A DNA stretch of 64,000 bases, taken from assembly GCF_003369915.1 (NCBI RefSeq), contig NW_022881603.1, forward strand, positions 5,501,249 through 5,565,248. The letters run 5' to 3'. The DNA is from Drosophila miranda. Taxonomy: Eukaryota > Arthropoda > Insecta > Diptera > Drosophilidae. Positions 31,995-45,018 of this stretch are shown here, one piece after another. The translations under genes and the position numbers were made by a program. The first letter of the stretch is position 1, and each line of letters begins with the position of its first letter. The notes beneath the pieces are model-generated. The model saw only the letters and a list, made by a program, of their open reading frames with translations, did not search any database and was not told the origin of the DNA.

Positions 31995-34362
31995 CTGCAG
32001 GAACAAGGCGATATAGATTAGAATTTTTGATTTCAGTTGGCATTCAAATATCGCACTATTTGCTCGTGTGGGAGGGGCGTAAACCACAGCACAGATAGTA
32101 ATTCCAATTAAATGAATACAAAATTCGTTGCTTTACGATAAGAAGACCGCCCGACAGACAAACAGACAGGGCCTGGTAATTCCCGGTCTGTTTGATCGAT
32201 ATGAAAACCCAAGGAGTAATTGGACTCCGTTGACGTGCCAAATAAATTTGTTGTGTAATTTATGCAGAAATATGCAGATGGCTAAGAACCAGCATATTAC
32301 CATTACCATTACCATTCAGCGCCTTGGGATAGTCCATAGCTATTTTTGGGCCGGCTGCTTTCTTTGGGGCTATACTCGTATATTAAATATATTTTTTTAT
32401 CTGAGCGCTCTCAGCTCTCGTTGCTTGGCCCTAACGATCTGCACTGATGGCCAAGTTGGGAGCAGCAGGCAGGCAGCAGCCGCTACGACGGCGGCGGAGG
32501 CGGCGGGGGCAGCATCCATGGAAACAAATTAATTTTTTTGTTGAGTTTTTTGTTTTTGTGTAAGTTATTCAGCAAATGCTGCCGCTGCATCTCTGAAAAC
32601 AATTATCTAACGCACGTTTGAGCGAGCAGGCGGTTGATGCACTCTTCACTCTTCGCTGAGCAGTGAAAATGCATCGGAAAACGGAGGAGGGGCAGGGGCC
32701 CCTCTACCTCCATGCCATGCCTCTAAGTACATTTAGAAATAATAAATAAATAAAGCCCGGCCTACCAATCGGTATAATAATAATAAAAACAGCAAACGAA
32801 AGTAAAAATTAAAATAATCAAATCGAAATTACGAAAAATAGAATGAATTAAGGAATACCCTAGCAGATTGATGGTTCCCATAGTTCCAGCTATATATGTA
32901 GTATTCTATGATCTATTAATGAAAAAATTAATAAAACTACAGCTTGTGGAGTAGTTCTTCGCAACAAACACGTTTTCTCCCATTAGGAATGGTTCTTGGA
33001 CATGGTTTTTCCAACAACTAATGATATTTGTACACCCAGAGAAAAACACCCTGAAATTAATATGAAAAGAATTGAGCTAGGATTTAATCTTTCAATAATA
33101 ATATGGATGGATGTTCTTCTTGTTACAATGCCATTTTTTTCCGAGTGTACTCGTACATGTGTAGTGTATCCATGAAAATACCAGACTACTCGTATGACTA
33201 GAGGTAGCATCAAAACAGACAAACATTTGCTACAAAGCAAAAGGCAAATGAAAGAAACAGCCGCAGTCGAGCATCAAGTATAATTAAATCGTTTTGTTTA
33301 TGCAATTGTATTCTTTGATGGCAAACAAATAATATTTTATTTGCACAAATGCATTGACAGTGCCATCCACAATCACACTGAAAAACTCTGTTTTCACACC
33401 ACTCTTATGTTCGGTTTTATAATTACGAGTTTTATTTGATTTGTACGAGTATTATTATGGGTTTTCTCTTCTATCTCTGTGTTTTTTTTTGGTCACGTCG
33501 AGCGTGGACAGAACATATCTGAGGACTAACGGCAACATCAAATGTAATGTGCAAATATTCGAGTCCTGCGAGGCGGCGGATTATTATTGATCAAACAAGT
33601 TTGCTCGTTTCGTGCCGCACAGAAGTGGCATGCAAATTCCCTGCCCCGCCCGTTCCCTGTCGCAGGGAAATCGTATGGAAATACTAATATTCAACGAATC
33701 CGGGTATCATATTTCCCCAGACTGTCTTCCCCCGGTTGTCTATTTTCGGCGGCCACTTTTGTTGTCAATGACAAGGGGCGGGGCCAGCCTTCAATGGAGC
33801 CACCAGCAAGGACCCCATTTGTATTTGATTTTTGTTATCCTTGGTAATCGAATTTGTATACTTACAAAAATCCGAGAAATCAAAATCCATGTTCAAGTAA
33901 CTTCAGAAGCATCGCATCCTCATATGTCCATGTGGCTACAGCATGATCTGCAAATGGAAATGGGAACAATGGGAACAGTGTAAACTAGGGCCACCTTAAA
34001 TTACAAGCTCCGCTTTGCTGGAAGTATCGTATCGTACGGTACCGTATCGTATCAATTCAGCAGAAGAGACAAGCCCCAACCCAACCCCGAAGGCAACTCA
34101 AGACAAGAGAAGCGGTTTGACTAGTATTTCCCAGTCAGTTCCCAGGAAAATGGAATGGGTTTTTCTTGGCAAATATTAATAGGAGTAGGCTATTTTTATG
34201 CTGTGTACGTTTCGAATATGTTGTTTTAGCTTATTGCTGTCTGGCGATAAGCTCTGCTAAATGACGTCCCAAATTCCGCCACATATGCACATACATACAT
34301 ACAAACACATATCTTGTGATATCTTTTTCCAAGCCTGGGTTGAGTACAACGCAAAAAAGAAA

Positions 34363-34397
<35 letters not shown>

Positions 34398-35119
34398 TAG
34401 ATAAAGATAAATGAATCGCGCTTCCAACTGAAACTTGCGCGATGTCTGGGGCGGCAGCAGATTTATCAGCTCTAAGTGGGGGTCGGGTCACAAAATAATA
34501 ATATAATTCCGCGATTATGGATATATGCTGTGCAGCCCCAACTAATTTGCATCCCATACCCGCCGACACGTGGCTTCACTCCACTTCTAACGACATTTAA
34601 TAAACAAATGAATAATGGCACCGGCATCAAATATAAAAGAAAGGTATTTACTGAATGCTTGGCATTTGCCTTGGCATTTAGCGCTCCGATGCTCTTAAGT
34701 ATGCAATAAAAATAGTATTCAATTAATTTGTGCCGCACACATACTTAATGCCAATAAAACCCCAAATTCAAACTCAAATTCAAATTAATATTTTTCACGA
34801 AATGAGGGATGCCTATTGAAGAGTTTCTTTTACTTTTTGGCCTCTGCTCTGCCTTAATTGCATGAAAATAAATGACTTGTTGATGTTTAACGAGAGATCG
34901 GAGACTGCTAGAAGCGGTTTGAAATACAGACTTCTGTTTCCCAATAGGGTATCTGTTCATTCGCCAAACATTCCCGATTGAGTAACTATTCGAGCCATAA
35001 TTGAGTCTTTGATAGTCTCTGAGATACTCGGGAATCTCGTAGTCCGAAGAGGAATACCCGAACTGACTGGCTTCTTGCTCGACTGTTACGTCTTCTCATT
35101 GTTGTTTTGTCGCAATGAT
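31995..35119. other. 5' flank or first intron of the Myrf homologue
   Basis: The acceptor at 31995-31996 requires an upstream exon, so at least part of this stretch should be intron. It is AT-rich, with a CA microsatellite at 34366-34395. No ORF, RNA or element with recognisable features is visible. A palindromic cluster of CGTATCGTA(C) units lies near 34025-34050. Confidence 0.5.
34366..34395. repeat. (CA)n microsatellite
   Basis: About 15 CA dinucleotides in an otherwise unremarkable non-coding region. Confidence 0.9.
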
Positions 35120-36164
35120 TATACCCGATACTCAAAATGAGTATTGGGGTATATTAGATTTGTGGTAAAAATGGATGTGTGTAACGTCCAGAAGGAATCG
35201 ATTCTTGATCAGCATCAATAGCCGAGTCGATTGAGCCCTGTCTGTCTGTCCGTCTGTCCGTCCGTCCGTCCGTCCGTCCGTCCGTCCGTCCGTCCCCTTC
35301 AGCGCCTAGTGCTCAAAGACTATAAGAGCTAGAGCAACGATGTTTTGGATCCAGACTTCTGTGATATGTCACTGCTACAAAAATATTTCAAAACTTCACC
35401 CCGCCCACTTCCGCCCCCACAAAGGACGAAAATCTGTGGCATCCACATTTTTAAAGATACGATAAAGCCAAAAACGCAGAATCGTAGAGGACGACGATAT
35501 GTTCTAGAGTGTAAAATATGAGTTCAAGGATCTCAGAATATCGGACCTTGACCGTTTCGTGTCCAAATTTCGCCACACCCCCTTCCGCCCCCGCAAAGGA
35601 CGAAAATCTGGGGCATCCACAAATCTCAGAGACTATTAAAGCTAGAGTAACCAAATTTGGTATCCGCACTTCTGTTAGATCTCACTATAAAACGTATATC
35701 TCAGAATTTCGCCCCACCCCCTTCCGCCTCCACAAAGGACGAATATTGCATCCACAATATTGCAGATTCGAGAAAACTAAAAACGCAGAATCATAGATAA
35801 TGACCATATCTATCAGACTGCTGAATCTGGATCAGATCGGATCATTTTTATACCCAAAAGGAACAAATCAATTTGCACTGGCTACGCAGCGCCCGACGTC
35901 ACGCTCAGACTGATTTTCTGTCTATCTCGCACGCACTCTTTGTCGTGTCGTTTAATATTAGCGGCGTCTGCCGGAGGAGAGCCATACTGACTTAGTATCG
36001 GGTATAACTGTAGAGTTGCGGTGTCCGCAGCAACTCGGCTATTGATGCTGATCAAGAATATATATACTTTATGGGGTCGGAAACGATTCCTTCTGGACGT
36101 TACACACATCCACTTTTACCACAAATCTAATATACCCCAATACTCATTTTGAGTATCGGGTATA
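35120..36164. mobile_element. DINE-1/INE-1-like element with inverted second 5' end
   Basis: Starts TATACCCGATACTCAAAATG and carries a GTCC/GTCT tetranucleotide array (35239-35296), as described for mini-me/DINE-1 elements. Its body has repeated blocks (GCTAGAGCAACGATGTTTTGG; CCCCCTTCCGCC), and a hairpin GAGTTGC-N10-GCAACTC lies at 36013-36036. After the hairpin, 36037-36164 is an inverted copy of the element's 5' end. The whole is thus bounded by inverted TATACCCGATACTC ends. Assignment to the Helentron-derived DINE-1 class is by motif resemblance. Confidence 0.75.
35239..35296. repeat. (GTCC/GTCT)n array inside DINE-1-like element
   Basis: Roughly 14 tetranucleotide units. A shorter array with more GTCT units is at 56288-56337 in the second copy. 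Confidence 0.9.
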
Positions 36165-39100
36165 ATAAACCAACCGAAAGCAGAGTCGAGTCTTGTCATG
36201 ACAAGAGTTTCACTTGATGAAACCTGTAGTCACTGGTCGGTCTGTCGGTCGATGGCTATTGATTGTTGTTTCCGTCATTAAGTCGGAAGTCGGAGGCGCC
36301 ATCATATGGTGCGGCCAGGCCTTAGAGGCAAACATATCTCGCACCATATCAATAGCACACAATAGCGGCGTGGTCTCATCCTTGAGCCAGCGCTAAGACA
36401 TTGGCTTTCGCATTTGAATCGCTATTTGGCCGAGGCATTTAGCGTTTTATTAGCATTTCAAAACATTCACAGCAGCCGCTGTAGCAACAACTGCAATATG
36501 ACATCCCCTGCGTCGCTCTCAAATGGCGTGCAAAGTATAAAACACGAAATGAAAATGCCAAAGCAAAAGCCAAAGCCAATTGCACTTACGCGCAGGGCAG
36601 GCCAGGCAGGCAGCAATCAAATTGAGTTATAAATATATACAAATATATACATTTTTTGTTTTTTTTTTAGTTTGGTGCTAGTTTGGGATGGGGATTACTT
36701 CTGCCAACAAGTCAATTACAAGACCAGAAGTGCTAGCAGCAGTCCCATGACTTTGATTCCAGCCCCCAGATGAAGTTAAGACATCAAACGTGTCTGCCAA
36801 CTCGTCAACAGCAGCAGCCACAGACAATTATCAATCGAATTAGCGGGTGGTGGCTAAACAATTTGCCAAATAGCGAGTCAGGGGGTAATGGATCCCAGAA
36901 AGATATTTCACAAGACTCGATTCGAAACATATGGCTCTCGGAGAGTTCATTATGTTAAAAAAAAACTCAATAGATTGCCATAATCGAATTAAATATTAAT
37001 TGAATCGATAGATTGGAATATTAATGTAATCTCCCATTAACGTTCTCCAGCTAAATTGTGGTTTCGATGATTCATTAAGATTGTTCATCCGACGTGTGGC
37101 CGAAAAGAAAGTCTGCGTTTCGTGTAGGGAACGGAATATTCCATTTGTTATTTGTTTGATCACATATTCGTATTTAGCATCTTTCCAGACGTAGCTTAAC
37201 GGATCTAAACTCTAAGGCCAGCCCCCGTCCCCACCCCCACATTCATGTGGACCACACCACTCTCCGTCGATTAGCAAAAAATAAACTATGCTAAACAGAT
37301 TTTTGAGCTTCAGAGGAGGTCCACTCCACCCCGATCATCATCTTCTGTATCTGTATCTGTATCTTCGTCTAGATTGTTATTTATAAGTATCTTGATTTAT
37401 CTACGTGTGAGTGTGTGCGTGTATGTGTGAACGGTATGTGTATACCCTTACAGAAAGTATAACGATTGTGACCAGAAGCTAAGAAGGTCCCACATCTGTA
37501 TCTGCTTAACACTCTGTACAAATCATTCGATTTTCGGCATAAACAACACTATATCATATAGAACAAATCGAGAAATTATCTGTGACAACAGCTTTGTTGT
37601 TTCGTACTCGTATCTTTATTTGTAGTTGTGTAGAACTCAATCAAAATCGATATATCACAGAAGAACGATGGATCTGCAAGCGTATCAAAAGCTTTGGCCC
37701 CTGAAGCTGGCCTTATTTTCTCAGCTTTTACGTGTACGTCGGGTGAAGTGTGGTGCGGGGAGGTGGGTGTGGGGTTAGAGCGGGAGCGGGAACTGGAGCC
37801 GGAGCCGCTGCTGTTGCTGTTGCTGTTGCGGTGCCTGAAACTCAACCAACCGGTTGACTTTTATCTCTTTGCTGATTTTAGCGGTAGCTTTGTTGTTGTT
37901 GCTGCTGCTGATGCTGCTTTTGAGCGTCTTTTTGGGCTATGGGACAGACACGTTTTACTTTTATTTTATTTTTGTTTTAGCGTCCGTCCAATCCATCCAA
38001 TCCAAGCGATGAGGCGGCGCGCACAGACAAGAGCGCACAGAACACAACAACACAACAAAAGAGCGCAACCGCTAACCAAGTTAGCAAACTGAAACTGGCC
38101 AAGATCATAGGAATCCGGACTCAATGTCTTGTCTGGGCCGGACAGCACACACTCGTAATTGAGATAAGCGCCAAAAACAAACATCAATCGCATCGAAGAT
38201 GAAGATGAAGATGTGCAGGCCCCCGAGGGGCAATACGAGACAGCCCACGAACAATATATGGGAAAAACAACACCTCTATTTCTGCCGCATTCTTTGGATA
38301 CGCCGACGACACAGCTATTGATCACTGACCGAATGGAAGGGAAGGGCTTATATTAGGCGGCACTATTGCATATTTTTCCAGCCGGGCTGTGGGAGGAAGG
38401 TCTATTGTTTTCCTGATTCTTTGCTCATCTGACAAGATTTTTCGGCCACAAAAAACAAAAATGGAGAGCCAGCTCTCCCATGCATGTCTGTTTTGTGTGT
38501 GTGCGTGTGTGTTTTTACTGCTATTCGATTACTAATACCATTACTCGTACACCTGCTCGAGAGGCAGTGAAATCGGTTTTGCTTTGAGTCGTTTTTCCAC
38601 ATGTTTTGTTTCTCTGAGATTATTTGCGTAATTTCTAGTTTTTCACATACACAATGGATGGAATATTGCCATGCACTTTTTTTTTCAAATTTGATCAAAC
38701 ATAACGGTATCTTTCTATACTCGTACGAGTATATGTACGTATGTACATATGTATATACTTATATTTATGTGTTATCATTGCGCGGGGCGTATATTTTGTA
38801 TTTCTCTGGTATTTCGCCTAATACGTTAGTTTTAGCGAGATTTAGCTCTCAAGCTGCCTTTAAATTAGTTATACACACAGTCACACACTTAGCCTACACA
38901 GGCACTTACACTTGCACGAATTGCCGTTACTTTGATTCTTGACGATTTTGTTGTTGCACTTTTTTAGTTCTATTTGGTTTGTGTCGTCACTGCTGTTGTT
39001 TCACGCTTCGTATACTCGATACGAATGTTAACTAAGATCGCGTTTTATTTTGTTCTCTTTTTGTTTCTCTATTTCGGTTTCTGTATTATTTTCCCCGATC

Positions 39101-40286
39101 CGCTAGAGCTATCTAAATAATACGTTGCCGTTGGAGTGCCCACACCAACTGGTGGTTGATCGGATCGTATGTATCGTGTGCGCTCCGAAGCTGTTCCGAA
39201 GCTCTCTTCCACTTCCACAACCGAATCTCTGCTCAATGAAGCTTGGCTTTGGAGTTGCCACTGTTGACATATATAAAATTGAAACAAAAAAATTGATCAA
39301 TCATCTTCATGAATGCCGACTGCATCGATTTGAGATTTTGCTTATATGTACATTTACATTTTCATTAATTACTCTACCTAAAGGAAATTGTTGGCTTGAT
39401 TCGTAACGTCTTTTAAGGTTCCGAGTGGGGTGACAACTCTGCTCGACTGCTGCCGCTCTCTCGCCTCAGAGACAGTCAGTCTCTCTCTCTCACTCTTTGG
39501 ATCTCTCGTTTCGAGGAACTGATAAATCAAAGCCAGGCCAGGCCAGCGTTTGTTAAGAAAAAATGTAAATTAAATTATAACTAGTGGATGCAACAATGGA
39601 CTTAAGTAAAACCCGGCCCCTGTGCTTTCTGCAACGTCGGCTCTCACGCAATTAGCCCTCCCCCTGTTCCCGCAGCCGGCTTAAATTACACACACCCCTC
39701 CCACCCCATACAACCAGCATACACTCTCCCTCTCCATCGCTGTAATAATACGATACGGCACGAGTGTACATATGTGTGTGTGAGCGGCAGATGAACAGAA
39801 CAGAACCGAACCCATCAACGCCGCCTGTTTTCAACTTAACATCATTTAATGGAGTTGTTGTTCCTTCGCGAGTCCGCCTCGCAGATTGAATTAATACGCT
39901 GATTTATGTAAATTACACTAATTCGTATTACTCAATTTGTTATTCAATATTCAGGGCAGACCTCAGAGATCTGTTCCAAGAATGGTTTTATATTTTTCCA
40001 AATGGTCTTTTATCCATTAGCAAACATATACACACTTCTGAGGTACATATGTACATGCTCGTTTACATACCATTTACAATATCACGTGATTTACTTTTAC
40101 TGGCTGAGGAAACCCCCATTTATTTCTGGCGTATATAATTTCCATAACAACGAATAGTACTTTAATCGGTGCTTTCTTTTTTACATTTTGAAACTTCTAT
40201 TTGTACATTTTTGTTATATTCCTTTGAGTAAACAATTGAATCAAAATATATGAATAAGTACGCTGAAACTAGAACTCTTACATATT
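36165..40286. other. long non-coding stretch
   Basis: Simple repeats (TCTGTA units near 37345-37362; GAAGAT units near 38193-38215), a serine/arginine-rich chance frame near 37576-37845 and many AT-rich tracts. It may hold the promoter and first exon of the Myrf homologue, but I cannot locate them. No RNA gene or element is recognised. Confidence 0.45.
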
Positions 40287-42345
40287 TTAATCCACACCGT
40301 AGGCCCTTGAGAGCTTCTCTAACACTTGTGGATTCTTTTTGGGCCAATTCTTGAGCAGTTTTAGTATAGACGACACCACTGTGAAGAAACAAAAAACAGA
40401 TATTAATTGAGAAAATAAGCATAAGCAAGTAAGGTACTTTTTTTCTCCTTAGCTGACATGAGCATGGCCAAAATGGGAAACTCGTCATTTTTGCTAATCT
40501 CCAGTAGGACAGATGCCGTTGTGGGCTCTTTTTCAGGCACGTAAAAGTCCTGAATGGTACACAACAAATCGTTGAATGTGTCCGAATCAAAACCGGCTCC
40601 CAGAATTAAACACAGATTTTGTATGTCTATAGATTTTAAGTACTGATATTTCTGATTTGGAGATAGCTCTTTCCAGGTTATGTAGAACTGGGCCGTACCG
40701 GCTGGGGCTGGCGGCAATGCTCGCTGTAATAATACTGCAAGTTAAACCCACTTCCATAGAAAAAAAACACACATAATCGTCTTACCTCCACTGGAGTGGC
40801 ACCCCCAACCGTCTTGATCTTTGAGCCAGATTCGATTTCGGGCTCATTTTCTGTATCTTTGTTTGAAGTTTTTGATGTCTTTAGAGGAGCTTCTGATGGT
40901 TTATTATCAATCAGTTCACCTTTTTTCGTATCCTTAGAAATTTTAGCATCTTTGCTTGGGTTTTGTGATAATTGTTTCACTTCGTTCACTGGATCTTTGT
41001 TCAGATTTGTTGATGTTTTTGGATGGTCAGCCGACGGTTTAGCTTCTTTCACCGCATCTGGCAGGGTCTGTTTGGTATCACTGTTGGAATTTTGAGATGT
41101 TTTTAGCGAAGAAGCGGACGGTTTTGCATCAGTTGCCTTATCTTTTATAAGGTTTGGCGATTTCTTCACAGATGATGCGGACGGTTCAGAATCAATAGAT
41201 TCCACTATCGGCGTTGCTGTTGGGGGATCTGGGTTTGGCTGATTTTCCTGGAAGTCTTCTTTTTTAATCTCTTTGTATGGACCGCAATAGCTGTTGAAGA
41301 TTTTGTCAATGTCTTCGTCTGAGATGCGTAAAGGCTGTGCCTCATCAGTGGAGGGTCTGGGGGAAACAATATCTGTTATGGTCACTCGACGCATCGATTT
41401 CTTGGAGCGTTTGTAAACCGGCTTCTCGATCGGCAATATGTCAATTAGGTCAGGACGGTCTGCGCTAAAATTGGGACCGTTTTTTGTGGCTGGAATGAAA
41501 TACGAAGAACAATATTTAACAACAATAAATGAAAATAATATTAATATCGTACTTGATGTCATTTCATATCCCTCTTACCATTTTTACGTAAGCGCTCGTT
41601 TATGCGTGCCAAACTCTGTTTGCCCTCTATGTTTTTGGGATCAAGGGCCAGCACTGTTGTGCAGTCCTTAAGCGCTTCCATATTGTTACCACGCGATTCA
41701 TTCGCCTGCATCCGTCGGTAGTAGGCCTTCACGCAGAGCTTGTCTAGGCTAATGGCAGCCTCACAATCATCCACGCAACTGTCAAAGCTGTCGCAATGAA
41801 ATTGGTTATTGCTGGAACATTCTACACCCCATGACCCCATCTTACCGCTCCTGCTTAATGTAGCACAGGGCTCTATTAATGTAATAGACGGGATCGTAAG
41901 GATAAACCTCAACGGCTTCTGTGTAAGCCTCAATGGCTCTGTCGTATTCCCCCTGCTTCACATAGTTATTGCCGCGGTCCTTTATGTCGTTGGCCTTCTT
42001 GTGCTGCCGAGCCACCGGATCCCCGGGCGGATCTTTCTTCTCCGTAGGAGTACCGGCCGCTGAACTACTGGGCCTCTGGTGCTCAGTTTTTCCTGTTTTT
42101 TGCACATGACTGCGCACCGGCATACTCTGCAACAAATGAGAATACGAAAACAATATAAAAACATGCATGTGAGTCTGCACATTTGAGCTTACAGTATTGG
42201 CGGCAGCGGCGGGCGCCTTCTTCAGTTCCATTTCTTTGTTCTTGATGTCCTTCTCCCATGAGTACAGATCTTTCAACGAACTTTGTAACTCCTTGGCATT
42301 CTGACGCACCTGGCGTTGCATTTCAAAGGCCTTTTCTGCGCTCAT
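40287..42345 (-). CDS. spag: Spaghetti, RPAP3-type HSP90 co-chaperone (R2TP)
   Basis: RPAP3 links HSP90 to the R2TP complex for assembly of RNA polymerase II, PIKKs and snoRNPs. Six exons: 42193-42345, 41846-42126, 41579-41787, 40786-41489, 40438-40723 and 40287-40378. They sum to 575 codons with the stop, with GT-AG introns of about 60-90 nt and consistent phases. The N-terminus (MSAEKAFEMQRQVRQNAKEL) is helical. TPR repeats cover DIKDRGNNYVKQGEYDRAIEAYTEA, YINRALCY and AYYRRMQANESRGN, which bind the HSP90 tail. A long low-complexity Ser/Lys/Asp linker follows. The C-terminal RPAP3_C domain (FYITWKELSPNQKYQYLKSI, GAGFDSDTFNDLL, KNDEFPILAMLMS) binds the RUVBL helicases. No lesion is visible. 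A dispersed repeat starts 73 bp upstream of the ATG. Confidence 0.93.
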
Positions 42346-42417
42346 TTCAATTTATTTTTCTTTTTCTAATTCTTAAAAAGTCTTGTTATTTTTGTGCTGC
42401 TAATGTGATTATCGATA

Positions 42418-42690
42418 AAATATACCGTCCGACCCTCAGAATTATACCGAAACATACCGCCTCATTTTCAAAATATACCGTAAATATACTGACGAATTCA
42501 AGTTCTGTTTTACATATTCCTCGTTTTTCATATTCCGTTGAATATTACTAGCTATATAGAACATTTAGCCATGCCCACATAACTTTAACCGATTAATGAA
42601 TCAATTTTCTACACAATTGGTTAGTTTTTAGTCCTTGCTTTTATTGTATTTTGACTAAAACAAGGTTTAAACAAAATAGTTCAACAAAAA
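42418..42690 (+). repeat. dispersed repeat, copy 5, abutting spag start
   Basis: AAAATATACCGTCCGACCCTCAGAATTATACCG starts 73 bp upstream of the spag ATG, with two more TATACCG motifs. It is followed by the CCGTTGAATATTACTAGC block, GCCCACATAACTTTAACCG, and CTTTTATTG...ACAAGGTTTAAAC. A DRE-like ATCGATAA sits at its edge (42411-42418). Confidence 0.7.
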
Positions 42691-43119
42691 AAACAGTCGC
42701 AATGTTGCTGGTATTTGAAGACATGATGCGTGTATATGTAGGCCTTTGTGCACCCTATTTCGTTAATTTTATATGAAGATCAAACGTAATTTATTAAGAC
42801 CTTTTCTCAAATTGATATTCTTTAGACATATTCAAGTACATTATTAGTATCTTGTATATATTTATGACGATCCTCAGTAGGTAGCCTTGGAAGACAAACA
42901 TTTTCTCAATTCTATAACATCAATTTCCCCAGGGTATGTGTGCATGGAATAAGACTCATTGTTGCCAATCGGGTAAAAGAGGTCCTTACCCGATTTAGGT
43001 TCGGCTATCGATACTATCGACTGGTTACGAGTGGTGTGCGCCAAATCTAACTTTTTTGAATGTGAGCGACTAGGATTTAAATGTTGTCAACCGGGCCATT
43101 ACCGATTCAACAAATACGA
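42691..43119. other. intergenic DNA with DRE-like sites
   Basis: GCTATCGATACTATCGA near 43003-43021 resembles DRE/housekeeping promoter sequence. Short direct similarity to the dispersed repeat continues in places. No gene is visible. Confidence 0.4.
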
Positions 43120-43262
43120 CGATTCCCTCAATTTTGATCTTCCGTCGAATATCAACTATATGGAAGATTTAGCCATGCCCACATAATTTTATACGATTGA
43201 TGAATTTATTTTCTACTTGATTGGCTTAATTTTAACACTTGCTTTTATTGGATTTCTATATA
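43120..43262 (+). repeat. dispersed repeat, copy 6, cut by LINE
   Basis: CCGTCGAATATCAACTATATGGAAG, GCCATGCCCACATAATTTTATACGATTGATGAA and CTTGCTTTTATTGGATTTC parallel copies 2 and 5. It is interrupted at 43262 by the LINE; the flank resumes at 51682. Confidence 0.6.
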
Positions 43263-43349
43263 GGTTAGGTTAGGTTGACCCGGACGGCCCTCAGAGGGGG
43301 CCCCACATAGGCCAGTATGGCCCTTAGTTATGAACCGTCGCGGCAGTGT

Positions 43350-45013
43350 TTAGTGGGTTTTGAAGTCCTCGAGGATCGAGGTATTTTTCGCATAGGCCAG
43401 TAGTTGCTGTGGCGTCCTCTTGGAGGCATCTTCCAGTGATGCCAGCACTGGGGCGCCCAGGTATCTCCTCCTTGCCCTTAAGAGAGCAGGACAGTTGCAG
43501 ATGAGATGTTCTAGGGTTTCGGTTGCCCCAGGTTCGTCACATTTCCTACAACTGTCTCTGTTTGTGATTCCTAGCTTTGTCGCATGCGCCGCAGCCAGGC
43601 AGTGTCCCGTTAATATTCCCACTAATAATCTGCAGTCCTTCCGTGGTAGGTGCAGCAGGTAGTGGCTGAGTTTGTCATTGCGTTCTTTGCACATGATTTT
43701 CGAGGTTCTGCAGGCGGTGGTACTCCTCCACCTACATTCGGTTTGTGATCCGGCCTGCTTTTCTAGATCGCTTTGCAGCGTTCTGAGGGAGACAGGCACG
43801 TTCTCGGTTCTCGTATTCGCCCGCCCGACGCCTTCCTTAGCTAGTACGTCCGCCGTCTCGTTCCCTTCGATGCCCTGGTGGCTGGGAATCCAGTAGATCC
43901 GCACTGACTTTGTCGTGCTTAGGGTATCTAGTGCCTCCCTGCTCGCCAAGACATTTCTGGAACTGACTGCGGACGACTGCATGGCTGTCGACGAATAGGT
44001 TGACCGCATCGTGTGCTCTTTCAGTGAGAAGAGCGACCTCTGCTGCTTTCCTGATGGCAAAAACCTCTGCCTGGAATATGCTACAATGGTCCGGTAGCTT
44101 ATATGACAGCCTTATCTCAGGGTCTGTACAGTATAGGCCCGCTCCTACTCCTCCGTCCATCTTAGAGCCGTCCGTATATATATTGAGGTGCTCCGTTTGG
44201 TCTCTTCCGATTTTCCAGTCTTCAGGTCCCAAGGATGTAGTTGTTTTTACGTCGAGGCATGTTTGGGGGGTCATGTAATCAGTTGATCTGTTCATTTCCC
44301 TTCCAATTGAACAATGCCCGTATTCTTGTGGCGACATATTTCCTGAAGCGATGAGGCGTTGTGCTGCCTTTCCTGCAGTCAGACGGGCGTGGATGTCTAG
44401 GGGTTCGATTCCAAGTAGGGTTTCGAGTGCTTTTGTTGGGGTTGACCTCAGCGCCCCTGTAATACAGAGCAAAGCCTGTCGCTGAGTCCTTTCCATAAGC
44501 TTATGATACGTTTTCTTTCCAGTAGCTTGCCACCACACTAAGACTCCATACAGCAGAGTTGGTCGCACCACCGAGATGTAAATCCAATGCATCAGAGCCG
44601 GAGATAGGCCCCATGTGCTGCTGAGCATCTTCTTGGATGCATAAAGCGCAATGGTGGCCTTCTAAACCCTTTCCAATACATTGGGTTTCCATGCCAGTTT
44701 ACTATCCAGTACTGTGCCCAGGTATTTGACCTTGTACCTCTTGGTAAAGAGGATGAGGTCCGTCTTGTCCGCGTTGATACTGAGTCCTACTTCTTCCGCC
44801 CACTCGCGTATCTCCCTGAGTGTTCGTTGCATTAGTGAGCTGAGGGTCGATGGGCAAACACCCGTAATAAGTATGCTTATGTCGTCCGCATAAGCTGTTA
44901 TTATTGGGGCCTTCCTTTCGTATCTCTTGATGAGGTCGTCGACCACCAGATTCCACAGGAGGGGCGACAGGACTCCACCCTGGGGTGTGCCTCTGTGTGC
45001 CTCTTTCACCATG
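43350..45013 (-). pseudogene. LINE ORF2, RT palm through RNase H and Cys/His motif
   Basis: The minus strand reads HRGTPQGGVLSPLLWNLVVDDL, the AYADDISI catalytic box and SINADKTDLILF, then a TAG-type break near 44662. LLYGVLVWW follows, then RNase H: NIYTDGSKMDGGVGAGLYC, IFQAEVFAI and LFVDSHAV. A frameshift falls near 43900-43960 before IYWIPSHQGIEGNETADVLA, and CRKCDEPGATETLEHLICNC closes the protein. The layout is RT with FADD-type core, RNase H and CCHC, as in LOA/I elements. At least one stop and one frameshift make it inactive. Confidence 0.88.
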
Positions 45014-45018
45014 GAAGC

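Noticed and set aside
37576-37845. Ser/Arg-rich minus-strand frame as first exon of the Myrf homologue
   Set aside because: Low-complexity codons only; phase and splice link to 31994 could not be shown.
43263-43276. TTAGG-like telomeric repeat
   Set aside because: It is the reverse of the LINE's (CCTAA)n 3' tail, sits beside the target duplication and recurs at the end of the 58.6-kb LINE; flies lack TTAGG telomeres.
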